Shown piece after piece: positions 33,835-40,585 of a stretch of DNA of 58,209 bases. Every line of letters starts with the position of its first letter. Position 1 is the first letter of the stretch. The DNA lies in the NCBI GenBank assembly GCA_022340755.1, contig JAJDNI010000276.1:1-58209 (forward strand), written 5' to 3'. This DNA is from Gemmatimonadota bacterium (GTDB lineage: Bacteria > Gemmatimonadota > Gemmatimonadetes > Longimicrobiales > Gaopeijiaceae). A program made the position numbers and the translations under genes. The notes under the pieces were generated by a model, which ran no database searches, was not told the DNA's origin, and was given only the letters and a program-made list of their open reading frames with translations.

Positions 33835-34031
33835 TGCCCCAGCGGTCGTTCGATCCCGGGGAGCGGCGGGACGAAGCGCCGGCGGGGCTCCCTCAGGCGC
33901 CCGCCTGCCCGTTTTGCGGTGGGAGCGAGACCGAGCTGATGAGCGCGTTCGGGTCGCATGCATCCGTGAGCACCTATTGGTGCCGCACGTGCAGAAGTCC
34001 GTTCGAGCTGATGAAATGGCGAAAGGGGTAA
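33831..34031 (+). CDS. Stand-alone PaaD-type zinc ribbon
   Basis: A 66-residue protein whose ATG 33831 overlaps the paaC stop (ATGA). After a 24-residue linker it reads CPFCGGSETELMSAFGSH, then YWCRTCRSPFELMKW, which is the pattern of the C-terminal zinc ribbon of canonical PaaD (CPxC...SEFGSTACKALYxCxxCxEPFxxFK). The CPFC and CRTC pairs would bind one zinc; the extra cysteine found in STACKA is missing. It probably works with the DUF59 half at 32371, either as a split PaaD or as a relocated module. It is the last gene of the operon. Confidence 0.82.
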   Translation: MMPQRSFDPGERRDEAPAGLPQAPACPFCGGSETELMSAFGSHASVSTYWCRTCRSPFELMKWRKG

Positions 34032-34054
34032 CCCCGGACGCCGGTGGCGCCGAT

Positions 34055-34624
34055 CTACTCGCCGGGGTCCACCAGGTCGACTTCCTCGAGAAAGTCCTTC
34101 AGAGGATTGGCCACGGCGATGGCCCGTTCCGTGATGGCGGCGGCGATTTCCCGGACCTGCTTCGGATCTCCCGAGAGATGCCTGGAGACGGCCTCACCCA
34201 GCCGAGCGTCCGACTCCGAGGCGGCCTGATGGTACTCGGCGTAGCGGGCGCTGACGTGCTGCTCGAATATAGGAAGCTGCGCGTCGGGCGTTCCGTGAGC
34301 GACCATGTCCTCGAAGACCGCCCGATGAAGGGCATCGAGCCCCTTGCGGATGGTCTGGTCGGCAACGCGGCCCATGAACGCCAGCTGCGCGCCCCGCGTG
34401 TGGGCCCACATGAAGAAGATGAGTGCCTCTTCCGCGGCTTGTGCGTCGGAGCCCCCTTCCCCCCATTCGGCTACGTCGGGCAGGGGTGTCTCGACGTCTT
34501 CCCGGGCGAGGAAGTCGCTGAAACTCTCCCAGACGAGGCGGGCGAGGTTGTCCCCCAGCTCGTCGGTGGTCATGCTCTGGGGAGCGCGGAACTCGTGAAG
34601 GTCGTCTATCACTGTAGAAGGCAC
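34055..34624 (-). CDS. Hypothetical protein, helical
   Basis: A 189-residue protein I do not recognise. The frame starts at GTG 34624; ATG 34573 (MTTDELGDNLARLVWESFSDFL) is an equally likely start and gives a cleaner N-terminus. It is predicted to be all-helical and acidic, with no signal peptide and no cysteines or obvious motif (segments IFFMWAHTRGAQLAFMGRVADQTIRKGLDALHRAVFEDM and HVSARYAEYHQAASES). It is convergent with the Paa-type operon (23-bp gap) and divergent from a lipoprotein gene. It could be a helical-bundle scaffold or sensor protein; that is a guess. Confidence 0.65.
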   Translation of the reverse strand: MPSTVIDDLHEFRAPQSMTTDELGDNLARLVWESFSDFLAREDVETPLPDVAEWGEGGSDAQAAEEALIFFMWAHTRGAQLAFMGRVADQTIRKGLDALHRAVFEDMVAHGTPDAQLPIFEQHVSARYAEYHQAASESDARLGEAVSRHLSGDPKQVREIAAAITERAIAVANPLKDFLEEVDLVDPGE

Positions 34625-34717
34625 GGCAGGAATCCGTTCGAGGTCGGAATGGTAAACACCAATTCCCCCTCCGCGGACAGGAGTGTCAAGGGTTTCGATC
34701 TTTCAGGACTAGCATAC

Positions 34718-35428
34718 ATGACAGATCAATCAATGGGTCCACGCCGTCGTCCACCGCGCCGCTTGGCCAGCGCCCCCGGCGCCCTGCTTCTCCTGCTGAC
34801 CGCCGCCTGCGGTGGGCACACGCCGCAGATCCCGAACCCGCGCCCCATCGTGAACTTCAACGGCGCCCGCATCCGCGTCGACAAGGCCCGGATGGACTCC
34901 ATCAACCAATGGGTCAACCGGGAGCAGGACAACATCACCAACGATCCGACCTTCATGGTCGAGACGAACATGTCGGTGGACGAGGTCTACCCGTGGGAGG
35001 GAATGCAGATCTCTCACGACACCGTCCGTCTCCAGTTCGACGCCGAAGCACCCGACAGCCGTCTTGCCGTCGAGATCTACGGACACCTGCACCTGATGGC
35101 GAAGATGGGCCGCCTGGCGGAGTTTCTCCCCGAGGCTGCGACGGCGACGGGGTTCGACCTGGAGAAGGCCATCCTGGCACGGGTGGCCGACACGTGGCTC
35201 CTGGCACGAACGGTCTACGACGTGGCGCCCTACGCTCCGTTGGACGAGCTGATCTACGCGCGTGACGCCGGCTACCTGGACGCCTTCATCTTCACGGCGC
35301 GTCCCGACCAGTTCGCCGAGGCGCGCGCCGAGTGGGCCCGGGCGAACCCCGGCCGGGCGGAAGAGTACCGCACCTGGTTCCTGAAGACGTTCAACCGTGA
35401 GCCGCCGGGGCTGCGCACCAAGAAGTGA
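34718..35428 (+). CDS. Hypothetical lipoprotein
   Basis: A 236-residue protein from ATG 34718; a second ATG at 34733 is possible. The signal is arginine-rich, then ASAPGALLLLLTAACGG (lipobox TAAC). The mature part is mixed alpha/beta without a family I recognise (NFNGARIRVDKARMDSINQWVNREQ; VRLQFDAEAPDSRLAVEIYGHLHLM; a Glu/Arg-rich C-terminal helix). It is divergent from the helical protein at 34055, with a 93-bp, less GC-rich spacer that probably contains both promoters. Confidence 0.72.
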   Translation: MTDQSMGPRRRPPRRLASAPGALLLLLTAACGGHTPQIPNPRPIVNFNGARIRVDKARMDSINQWVNREQDNITNDPTFMVETNMSVDEVYPWEGMQISHDTVRLQFDAEAPDSRLAVEIYGHLHLMAKMGRLAEFLPEAATATGFDLEKAILARVADTWLLARTVYDVAPYAPLDELIYARDAGYLDAFIFTARPDQFAEARAEWARANPGRAEEYRTWFLKTFNREPPGLRTKK

Positions 35429-35491
35429 CGAAGGGACCCGACGGCCGCTGAAGCCGGGGGCGTCGGGGAGGTGGTGCGGGTCGTGGATGCG

Positions 35492-35812
35492 TCAGCGATC
35501 GATCTCGATTTCCCAGCGCAAGCCGATGGGACCGGCGCCGTCTTCCTCCCGCACGCGCACGTCCACCCGGCCGGTCCTCGCGAGCCGCTCGTCGGTGGGC
35601 TTACCCCCGACCAGCGCGAAGCCGGTCACCGTGGCGGCACAGGTGCGGCCGTCGGGGCTGGTGGCGCGCAGCTTGGCACCTCGCAGGCTGCGCACGGAGG
35701 GCGCTTCACCCCCCTGCAGTCGCAAACGTAGAATACGACCCGAATGAGGGGCGTCCATGGCGTCCAGGACCCTGAACGAGGCGCCTCGATTGGTAGCGGT
35801 TTCCGTAGACAT
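35492..35812 (-). CDS. Small hypothetical protein (106 aa)
   Basis: The frame from ATG 35812 gives a basic, beta-rich protein with LRLRLQGGEAPSVRSLRGAKLRATSPDGRTCAATVTGFALVGGKPTDERLARTGRVDV; no signal peptide and no known domain. The segment resembles a small barrel-like fold, which is only an impression. Codon use looks like its neighbours. Its start lies 18 bp from the divergent start of the PLP decarboxylase and has no clear ribosome-binding site, so the true start may be further in (for example the Met at 35758). Confidence 0.55.
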   Translation of the reverse strand: MSTETATNRGASFRVLDAMDAPHSGRILRLRLQGGEAPSVRSLRGAKLRATSPDGRTCAATVTGFALVGGKPTDERLARTGRVDVRVREEDGAGPIGLRWEIEIDR

Positions 35813-35830
35813 GGAAGAAAGAGTATCCGG

Positions 35831-37300
35831 ATGAAGGCCCCAACGGAAGACGAGGTGTTGAGCGACCGGGCCCACGAGGCATCGGACCTCTCGATGGCCC
35901 CGGAGGAGATGCTCTCCCTGGCACACGCCGCCAGTGAGATCGTCGTGGACAGGATTCGCGAGCTTTCCGCGGATCCGGCCTGGCGCGGAGCGTCCCGAGC
36001 CGAGCTCGAGCCGCTGCTCCGGGAGCCACCTCCGGAGGAGGGACGGCCCCCCCTTGAAGTCATGCGAAGGGCGGTGCGCGACGTGCTGCCGGTGGCCGCG
36101 CGCGTGGACCATCCTCGCTTCTTCGCCTTCGTGCCCTCGTGCCCGACCTGGCCAGGGGTGCTGGCGGACTACCTCGCCTCGGGGTTCAACATCTTCCAGG
36201 GAACCTGGCTGGGGTCGGGAGGACCCAGCCAGCTCGAGCTCGTGGTGACCGAGTGGTTCCGCGAGTGGCTGGGCTACCCGGAGGGTGCGGGCGGCCTGTT
36301 CACCAGCGGCGGCTCCGCCGCCAGCCTCGACGCTCTGGTTGCGGCACGCGAACACGCCGGTGCCCCGGAGCGGCCGGCGGTGCTGATGAGCGACCAGAGT
36401 CACAGCGCCCTCGAGCGTGCGGCACGCATCGTGGGGGTGCGGCCGGAGGCGGTCATCAAGGTCGCGTCCGACGAGCGCTTCCGGATCCGCCTGGACGAGC
36501 TGGAGCGTGCCATCGACGGGGCCCGGCACAAGGGCCTGACGCCCGTCGCGGTGTGTGCGAACGCCGGCGCGACCAACACCGGCGCTGTGGATCCGCTGGA
36601 CGAGATGGCGGAGCTGTGCGCCCGCGAGGGGGTCTGGCTGCACGTGGACGCGGCCTACGGCGGCTTCGCGGTGATCACCGAGCGCGGACGCACCCTCTTC
36701 AAAGGGATCGAGCGCGCGGACTCGGTGACCCTCGACGCCCACAAGTGGCTATTCCAGCCCTTCGAGGCCGGATGTCTGATGGTTCGGGACGTGCGACGCC
36801 TCGAAGGCGCGTTCAGCGTGCATCCGGAATACCTGCAGGACACCGAGCTGGGAATGGAGCACGTGAACTTCGGCGACCGGGGGCTGCAGCTCAGCCGCTC
36901 CTTCCGGGCCCTCAAGGTCTGGATGTCGGTCCAGACGTTCGGGTTGGCGGCCTTCCGCCGCGCGGTGGGCCGGGGCATCGAGCTGGCGGACCGAGCGGCG
37001 GGGTACGTCCGGGAGTCGGAGGTGCTGGAAATGCTGAGCCCGCCGTCCCTCGGGGTGATCTGCTTCCGGTTTCGCCCCAGGGGATCGACGCTGGACGAGC
37101 CGGCGCTCGAGGCGCTCAACGCGAACGTCCAGGAGCGCATCATCAGCGAGGGCGTGGCCATGATGTCCTCGACGCGCCTCAAGGGGACGTACGCGCTCCG
37201 CCTGTGCATCATGAACCACCGCACGACGTGGAGCGACGTTTGGGACACGTTGCAGGCCATTGAGCGCATCGGGCGGAACGTGGCGGGAGCGCGGGGGTGA
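35831..37300 (+). CDS. Group II PLP-dependent amino acid decarboxylase (aromatic-L-amino-acid decarboxylase-like)
   Basis: A 489-residue cytoplasmic enzyme from ATG 35831. Family features: FFAFVPSCPTWPGVLADYLASGFN near the N-terminus, GGLFTSGGSAASLDALVAARE (PLP phosphate loop), VWLHVDAAYGGFAV (cofactor aspartate) and TLDAHKWLFQPFEAGCLMVRD with the Schiff-base lysine. Members decarboxylate aromatic amino acids, glutamate, diaminobutyrate and others; the VPS-P-active site loop is closest to aromatic decarboxylases, but the substrate is not fixed. A few act as aldehyde synthases. A CPBP protease gene follows 34 bp downstream. Confidence 0.88.
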   Translation: MKAPTEDEVLSDRAHEASDLSMAPEEMLSLAHAASEIVVDRIRELSADPAWRGASRAELEPLLREPPPEEGRPPLEVMRRAVRDVLPVAARVDHPRFFAFVPSCPTWPGVLADYLASGFNIFQGTWLGSGGPSQLELVVTEWFREWLGYPEGAGGLFTSGGSAASLDALVAAREHAGAPERPAVLMSDQSHSALERAARIVGVRPEAVIKVASDERFRIRLDELERAIDGARHKGLTPVAVCANAGATNTGAVDPLDEMAELCAREGVWLHVDAAYGGFAVITERGRTLFKGIERADSVTLDAHKWLFQPFEAGCLMVRDVRRLEGAFSVHPEYLQDTELGMEHVNFGDRGLQLSRSFRALKVWMSVQTFGLAAFRRAVGRGIELADRAAGYVRESEVLEMLSPPSLGVICFRFRPRGSTLDEPALEALNANVQERIISEGVAMMSSTRLKGTYALRLCIMNHRTTWSDVWDTLQAIERIGRNVAGARG

Positions 37301-37334
37301 GGGGCGTAGGTGGGCACCTTCGCGGCGGCGTGAC

Positions 37335-38039
37335 GTGACCGCCGTCGACGCGGTGACGGTCGCGGCGCTCCTGATGGTCCTGCCGGGGTTCGCCGTGGCA
37401 CAGGCTCGGGCTCTGCAGGGTGTCGTCATCCCCCGGTTGCCGGCGTACGCCAGCTCCGCCGCGACCCTCGTGCTTGTGGCGGCCTGGTGCACGGTGGTGG
37501 GGGTATGGGCGCGAGGTCCGAGCACCCTTGGATTCGTTGGCATGGCGCCGGGCCCGGCTGCGGGATGGACCCTGGCGGTGGTCCTTGCGGGGCTCGGGCT
37601 CATGCTGGGCTTCCGCACCCTCGGAAACGCCCTGGGGGCGAAGGAATCGGAGACGCTCCACCAGCTCCTCCCGCGGACGCCTGGAGAGCGACTGGGCTTC
37701 GCGTGCCTGTCCGTCATCGCGGGCCTGAGCGAGGAGATCGTCTTCCGGGGCTACGCCCTCTCGGCCCTGGCGGGCGTGACCGGCGTGGCGACCGCCGCCG
37801 TCCTCACCTCGGTGGCGTTCGGCGTTCTGCACGCGTATCAGGGCATTCTGGGTGTGATCCGCACGGCGGCACTCGGAGGCCTGCTGGCGTGGGGCTTCGT
37901 CGCCGCCGGCAGCATCTGGCCGGTCGTTGCGGCGCACGCCGTTCTCGACCTCCTGGGAGGGCTGGTCCTGGCCGAACGGTTGATGGGCTCGGACCCGGTG
38001 CGGCCGAGGGATACGAAGAACCCTGGTGGGGTACGCTGA
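37335..38039 (+). CDS. CPBP-family intramembrane glutamic/metalloprotease
   Basis: About 234 residues if started at GTG 37335; the frame is open upstream and the start is uncertain. It has 6-8 hydrophobic segments and the three CPBP (Rce1-like) motifs: SEEIVFRGYAL (EExxxR), FGVLHAYQG (FxxxH) and AHAVLDLLGG (HxxxD-like). Rce1 cleaves prenylated CaaX proteins; bacterial CPBP proteases act in membrane protein turnover or bacteriocin immunity, but none of those partners is visible here. It sits between the decarboxylase and a DUF6941-like gene, with tight spacing suggesting an operon. Confidence 0.82.
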   Translation: MTAVDAVTVAALLMVLPGFAVAQARALQGVVIPRLPAYASSAATLVLVAAWCTVVGVWARGPSTLGFVGMAPGPAAGWTLAVVLAGLGLMLGFRTLGNALGAKESETLHQLLPRTPGERLGFACLSVIAGLSEEIVFRGYALSALAGVTGVATAAVLTSVAFGVLHAYQGILGVIRTAALGGLLAWGFVAAGSIWPVVAAHAVLDLLGGLVLAERLMGSDPVRPRDTKNPGGVR

Positions 38040-38042
38040 GCT

Positions 38043-38453
38043 ATGGAAATCGATCTGGCACTGTTGGCGGACGCCGCCACCATCGACGCTTCGGGGAAGC
38101 TCAACATCCTCGGGATCTTCGATCACCTGTCCGCGGGGAGCTTTCCCGCGCGACACCCGCGCATGGTGCTCATCCTTCGCTTCGCGGCTGGAGTGCGGGA
38201 GATCGGCAAGCACACCGTGGGAATCAGTCTGAAGGACAGCGACGGCCACGAGCTCATGCGCATCGACGGGGAGATGCATCTCGGACCCGGACCGGCGACG
38301 TTCGCCGGTGCGATGTCCGTGCCCCACATCCTGAACTTGGACGGCGTCGTGCTGCCGAAGGCAGGGCGTTATGCCTTTGACGTGGCGGTGGACGGAGCGC
38401 ACCAGGTGACCGTGCCGCTCACGGTGACGGGCCCGATGCGCGCCGGAGCGTGA
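38043..38453 (+). CDS. Small conserved protein (DUF6941-like)
   Basis: A 136-residue cytoplasmic protein whose ATG 38043 lies 3 bp after the CPBP stop. The start MEIDLALLADAATIDASGKLNILGIFDHLSAGSFP followed by RMVLILRF matches an uncharacterised family (I believe DUF6941) in which these residues are conserved. It is predicted to be a compact beta-sandwich, with the pairs VTVPLTV near the end. Role unknown; translational coupling with the protease gene is likely. Confidence 0.75.
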   Translation: MEIDLALLADAATIDASGKLNILGIFDHLSAGSFPARHPRMVLILRFAAGVREIGKHTVGISLKDSDGHELMRIDGEMHLGPGPATFAGAMSVPHILNLDGVVLPKAGRYAFDVAVDGAHQVTVPLTVTGPMRAGA

Positions 38454-38566
38454 TCGGGCCGGGCTTGCAGAAACGAGAAGCCACCCGATAGGTATTACTA
38501 AGGTAGAGACGTGCTTCCGAGTCCGTCGGGATCGCTCCCGAGGTATCTGCGTCCGGAGAGACGACG

Positions 38567-38986
38567 GTGATCCTGCGCTGCAACTACGAAGAGGTTCGGG
38601 CCCTACGGTCCGGTGCTCGGTCCCTGCTGGGGGGGGACGTGAGCGCCGCCACGGTCCTGGCACCGTCGCAGAGCCGGGCCCGGGTGGAGGCGCTGTTGCC
38701 GCAGCTCGATGGGGATCTCTCGCTGATGACGCTCCACGAGGTGCGTGGTGTGGCGTCGGCGGTGCACGCCATCGTCGAGAGCCTTCGGGCGGAGATGGAG
38801 GCGGTGGTGCTCGCCACCCACGCGGCCGACGAGAGTGCCGTCGCGGCCTACTTCGACTTTGCCCACGCGCTCACGGTCGAGTTCCGGCTCCAGGAGATGG
38901 CGGGAGAGATGAAGGCACTGATCGAGCTGGTGACGGGTGAGGTGCCGGACGAAGCCGCCATACGCTCTTTCCGCTTTCCCGACTGA
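38567..38986 (+). CDS. Hypothetical helical protein (139 aa)
   Basis: Starts at GTG 38567, with GGAGAG 6-8 bases upstream. The sequence is mostly alpha-helical (NYEEVRALRSGARSLL, SRARVEALLPQLDGDLSLMTLHEVRGVASAVHAIVESLRAEMEAVV, EYFDFAHALTVEFRLQEMAGEMKALIELV-like segments), without cysteines or a signal. I recognise no family. It is followed by TPR, ECF sigma and anti-sigma genes in the same direction. Confidence 0.65.
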   Translation: MILRCNYEEVRALRSGARSLLGGDVSAATVLAPSQSRARVEALLPQLDGDLSLMTLHEVRGVASAVHAIVESLRAEMEAVVLATHAADESAVAAYFDFAHALTVEFRLQEMAGEMKALIELVTGEVPDEAAIRSFRFPD

Positions 38987-39063
38987 CGTGTCGCCGGGGC
39001 ACCGGGCCGTGTCCGGTGCATCGGCCGCCGGCCCGCATTCCCTGATCCTGCTGGAGCGTCTTC

Positions 39064-39381
39064 GTGCCCGCCGACCGCATTGCTGCTCTGCAGGCCATGA
39101 TGGCCCGCCGCCCCGACGACCCGCGACTGCGCTTTGGCCTGGCGCTCGAGTATCTTGGTGCCGGTCGCATCCAGGAGGGTGTGGAGGAATTGAAGGGTTA
39201 CCTCGACGAGGCGGATGACCAGGGCAACGCCTGGGGCCGCCTCGGGGCCGCCCTTCGACTGCTCGGGCGGGACGAGGAAGCCAAGGCGGCCTACGGCAAG
39301 GGCATCGAGGCCGCCTACCGGCATGGACACCCGTCCATGGCGGCGGAGTTCGAGGAGGTGCTGGAGGACTGGGAGCGCTAG
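39064..39381 (+). CDS. Small TPR-like protein
   Basis: A 105-residue protein from GTG 39064 with two or three tetratricopeptide-like helix pairs: MMARRPDDPRLRFGLALEYLGAGRIQEGVEELKGYL, then GNAWGRLGAALRLLGRDEEAKAAYGKGIEAAYRHG. TPR units mediate protein-protein contacts. Its stop is 6 bp before the ECF sigma factor start, so it probably belongs to the sigma/anti-sigma transcription unit and could be an interaction partner of it. Confidence 0.8.
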   Translation: MPADRIAALQAMMARRPDDPRLRFGLALEYLGAGRIQEGVEELKGYLDEADDQGNAWGRLGAALRLLGRDEEAKAAYGKGIEAAYRHGHPSMAAEFEEVLEDWER

Positions 39382-39387
39382 GAGGGC

Positions 39388-39975
39388 ATGGACGCCGACA
39401 AGAGAGCCAGCTTCGAGCGTGAGGCGCTGCCGCACATGGATGCGGTGTACCGTTTCGCTCTCCGGCTGACCGGGTCGGCCGACCAGGCGCAGGACCTCGT
39501 CCAGGACACCTTCCTGCGCGCCTTCAGGAGCTGGGATCAGTACACGCCGGGAACCCAATGCAAGAGCTGGCTCTTTACCATTTGCAGGAACCTGTATCTC
39601 CGACAGCGGGAACGGGGCCAGCGGCACGACGAGATCGTCGATGAGAACGCACCTCGGGACCAGGGCAGTGAGAGCCCGGTCAATCCTCTCTGGTCGGCGG
39701 TAGAAGGGACGGATCCGGAAGGGGAGTTCTTCGCGTCCATCGTCGACGCCGAGGTGCTCAAGGCCATCGACGCGCTGCCGGAGGAGTACAGGACCGCCGT
39801 GGTGCTGTCGGACCTGGAAGGGATGTCGTATGACGAGATCGCCGCATTGGTCGACGTCCCCGTGGGGACGGTGAAGAGCCGCCTCTTCCGGGGCCGCAGG
39901 CGGTTGCAACAGGCGCTGTACGAATACGCCGTCGAGACGGGTGTTCTCGGGGCGAGTCCCCGGACGGATGAGTGA
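39388..39975 (+). CDS. ECF-family RNA polymerase sigma factor
   Basis: A 195-residue sigma factor. Region 2 is visible at residues about 18-90 (HMDAVYRFALRLTGSADQAQDLVQDTFLRAFRSWDQYTPGTQCKSWLFTICRNLYLRQ), region 4 at about 125-185 (AIDALPEEYRTAVVLSDLEGMSYDEIAALVDVPVGTVKSRLFRGRRRLQQAL). The linker between them is longer than usual (about 40 residues). The anti-sigma gene overlaps its 3' end (ATGAGTGA), the standard arrangement for a co-translated regulatory pair. Target promoters are unknown. Confidence 0.92.
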   Translation: MDADKRASFEREALPHMDAVYRFALRLTGSADQAQDLVQDTFLRAFRSWDQYTPGTQCKSWLFTICRNLYLRQRERGQRHDEIVDENAPRDQGSESPVNPLWSAVEGTDPEGEFFASIVDAEVLKAIDALPEEYRTAVVLSDLEGMSYDEIAALVDVPVGTVKSRLFRGRRRLQQALYEYAVETGVLGASPRTDE

Positions 39976-40339
39976 GCGACCCGCAATGTCGCGGAAGCCG
40001 GATATGGGATTCTTCCATCGCTTGAAACGGATGTTCGGAGGCAAAGCCTCGAGCGGCCACGGTCACGACCACACCCCCGGTCACGACTGCGGACATGAGC
40101 ACGAGCACGGATCCACCGCGTGTCAGGAAGCGGTCAGCCTCCTCTACGACTACCTCGACGGCGAGCTCAGGGGCGTCTCCGAGGAGCGCGTGAAAGCCCA
40201 CTTCGAGCTGTGTCGGATGTGCCATCCGCACGTGCGCTTCGAGGAGTCTTTCCGGGCGGCTCTCAAGCGAGCGACGGCCGGAGAGGCTCCCCCTCCCGAG
40301 CTCAAGGACCACCTTCTGGACCTGCTGAAGGAGGCCTGA
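39968..40339 (+). CDS. Zinc-finger (zf-HC2/ZAS) anti-sigma factor with a His-rich arm
   Basis: A 123-residue protein; ATG 39968 overlaps the sigma factor stop. The anti-sigma domain has the ZAS motif: CQEAVSLLYDYLDGEL, then H-x3-C-x2-C in HFELCRMCHPH, which binds zinc and the sigma factor. Before it lies an unusual histidine-rich stretch (GHGHDHTPGHDCGHEHEHG, residues about 35-55), capable of binding Zn, Ni or Cu. No transmembrane helix is visible, so it acts in the cytoplasm. The His-rich arm suggests metal responsiveness, an inference only. Confidence 0.87.
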   Translation: MSERPAMSRKPDMGFFHRLKRMFGGKASSGHGHDHTPGHDCGHEHEHGSTACQEAVSLLYDYLDGELRGVSEERVKAHFELCRMCHPHVRFEESFRAALKRATAGEAPPPELKDHLLDLLKEA

Positions 40340-40418
40340 CCCTCGTCGGGCCACGCGTGGTCACCGGGCCTCCGGTGACGCGCGAGCTCCCGCGCCACGC
40401 CTCGGCTTGCCTCCCCTC

Positions 40419-40440
40419 GCCCAAGCTGTGAAGCTTGGGC
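40419..40440. terminator. Perfect 9-bp hairpin between the anti-sigma gene and gyrA
   Basis: GCCCAAGCT (40419-40427), loop GTGA, AGCTTGGGC (40432-40440). It lies 80 bp after the anti-sigma stop and about 145 bp before gyrA. There is no U-run; it could terminate the sigma operon or be part of the gyrA leader. The rest of 40340-40585 holds nothing else I recognise. Confidence 0.5.
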
Positions 40441-40585
40441 CGCGGCGCAGTCTCAACCCTGTCCTGTGGCTCGGAAGGAGTCCCTCGCCGGGGCTGCCTG
40501 CGCGGCCGCCGAGCACGATCACGCATCGCGCTACGGCTGCTCCGCGTGTTCAGATATCCCCCGCAGCACCCTGCCTGGAGAAGGA

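Noticed and set aside
33743-34717. N-terminal extension of the lipoprotein at 34718 back to 33743
   Set aside because: The extension overlaps paaC and the zinc-ribbon gene in another frame and would bury the lipoprotein signal.
35813-36742. Extension of the small protein at 35492 upstream to 36742
   Set aside because: The extension is antisense to the PLP decarboxylase and has shadow-like composition; only the last 106 codons look coding.
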